Below are positions 5,851-6,127 of a DNA stretch of 6,127 bases, in pieces. The notes below the pieces were generated by a model. That model saw nothing but the letters and a program-made list of their open reading frames with translations, searched no databases and was not told the DNA's origin. This DNA is from Gammaproteobacteria bacterium. Lineage in GTDB: Bacteria; Pseudomonadota; Gammaproteobacteria; Chromatiales; Chromatiaceae. A program made the position numbers and the translations under genes. Positions within the stretch are counted from its first letter, which is position 1. Each line of letters opens with the position of its first letter. The DNA is taken from assembly GCA_024277555.1 (NCBI GenBank), contig JAJRUY010000014.1:1-6127 (forward strand). The letters run 5' to 3'.

Positions 5851-6127
5851 TGGATGGTTGTTGTGGCCAGACCCAGCCCTTGCGGGGTGATTATTCCCTG
5901 ACCATCGCCATTGCCGGCAATCCCAATTGCGGAAAATCCGCCCTGTTCAATGCCTTTACCGGCATCCGCCAGCGCACTGGCAACTGGCCTGGCGTCACCG
6001 TTGACCGCAAGGAAGGGCAGTTCGACCTGGAGCAATACAAGGTCAAGCTTATCGACCTGCCGGGCATCTACAGTCTGGATGCATCCTCCATGGACGAGGA
6101 GATCACCCGCGATTATCTGCTGTCCCG
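5850..6127 (+). CDS. feoB: Ferrous iron transport protein B (FeoB), N-terminal part, cut by the window end
   Basis: Inner-membrane Fe(II) transporter with a cytoplasmic G-protein domain. Only 92 complete codons are present, all in the NFeoB GTPase domain. Seen are the G1 P-loop GNPNCGKS (23-30), the G2 region with NWPGVTVD (45-52, Thr50 as switch I threonine), and G3 DLPG (69-72) followed by IYSLDASSMDEEITRDYLL, a typical FeoB switch II continuation. The start begins MDGCCGQ, with an adjacent Cys pair before the G domain. The ATG at 5850-5852 overlaps the feoA TGA, so translation is probably coupled; GGAG at 5838-5841 (within AAGGAGC) lies 8 bases upstream and can act as its ribosome binding site. 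The G4/G5 motifs and membrane domain lie beyond the window. Confidence 0.95.
   Translation, partial: MDGCCGQTQPLRGDYSLTIAIAGNPNCGKSALFNAFTGIRQRTGNWPGVTVDRKEGQFDLEQYKVKLIDLPGIYSLDASSMDEEITRDYLLS

Overview
This is a housekeeping and nutrient-transport stretch of a gammaproteobacterial chromosome, moderately GC-rich. The assignment rests on three things: the glmU-glmS order, GlmU residues that keep E. coli numbering exactly once about 62 missing codons are added, and a YaaA close in length and motifs to the E. coli protein. The genus cannot be told from this window.

Layout: (1) 1-3013, plus strand: the 3' end of glmU, then complete glmS one base later. Together they cover the route from fructose-6-phosphate to UDP-GlcNAc, the precursor of peptidoglycan and LPS, apart from the GlmM step. 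(2) 3064-4635, minus strand: a complete SulP-family anion transporter with a C-terminal STAS domain. It converges on glmS across a 50-bp gap with no convincing terminator. (3) 4636-4780: a divergent intergenic region with overlapping candidate promoters for sulP and yaaA, and a strong imperfect inverted repeat. (4) 4781-5554, plus strand: yaaA, a peroxide-stress/iron-limitation protein of the DUF328 family. (5) 5555-5619: a short control region where a perfect TATAAT is overlapped by a near-ideal Fur box. (6) 5620-6127, plus strand: feoA, then feoB starting in a 1-base (ATGA) overlap and running off the window after about 92 codons.

The right half forms an iron theme. FeoA and FeoB import Fe(II) under apparent Fur repression. 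YaaA, known in E. coli to lower free intracellular iron under peroxide stress, sits just upstream in the same direction. The left half is cell-envelope amino-sugar synthesis. The SulP gene between them has no clear link to either side.

I found no mobile element, CRISPR array, tRNA or rRNA gene, and no evidence of a new multi-gene system. The signals most worth a second look are regulatory: the Fur box on the feoA promoter, the bidirectional -10 region between sulP and yaaA with its inverted repeat, and the yaaA-feoAB adjacency.
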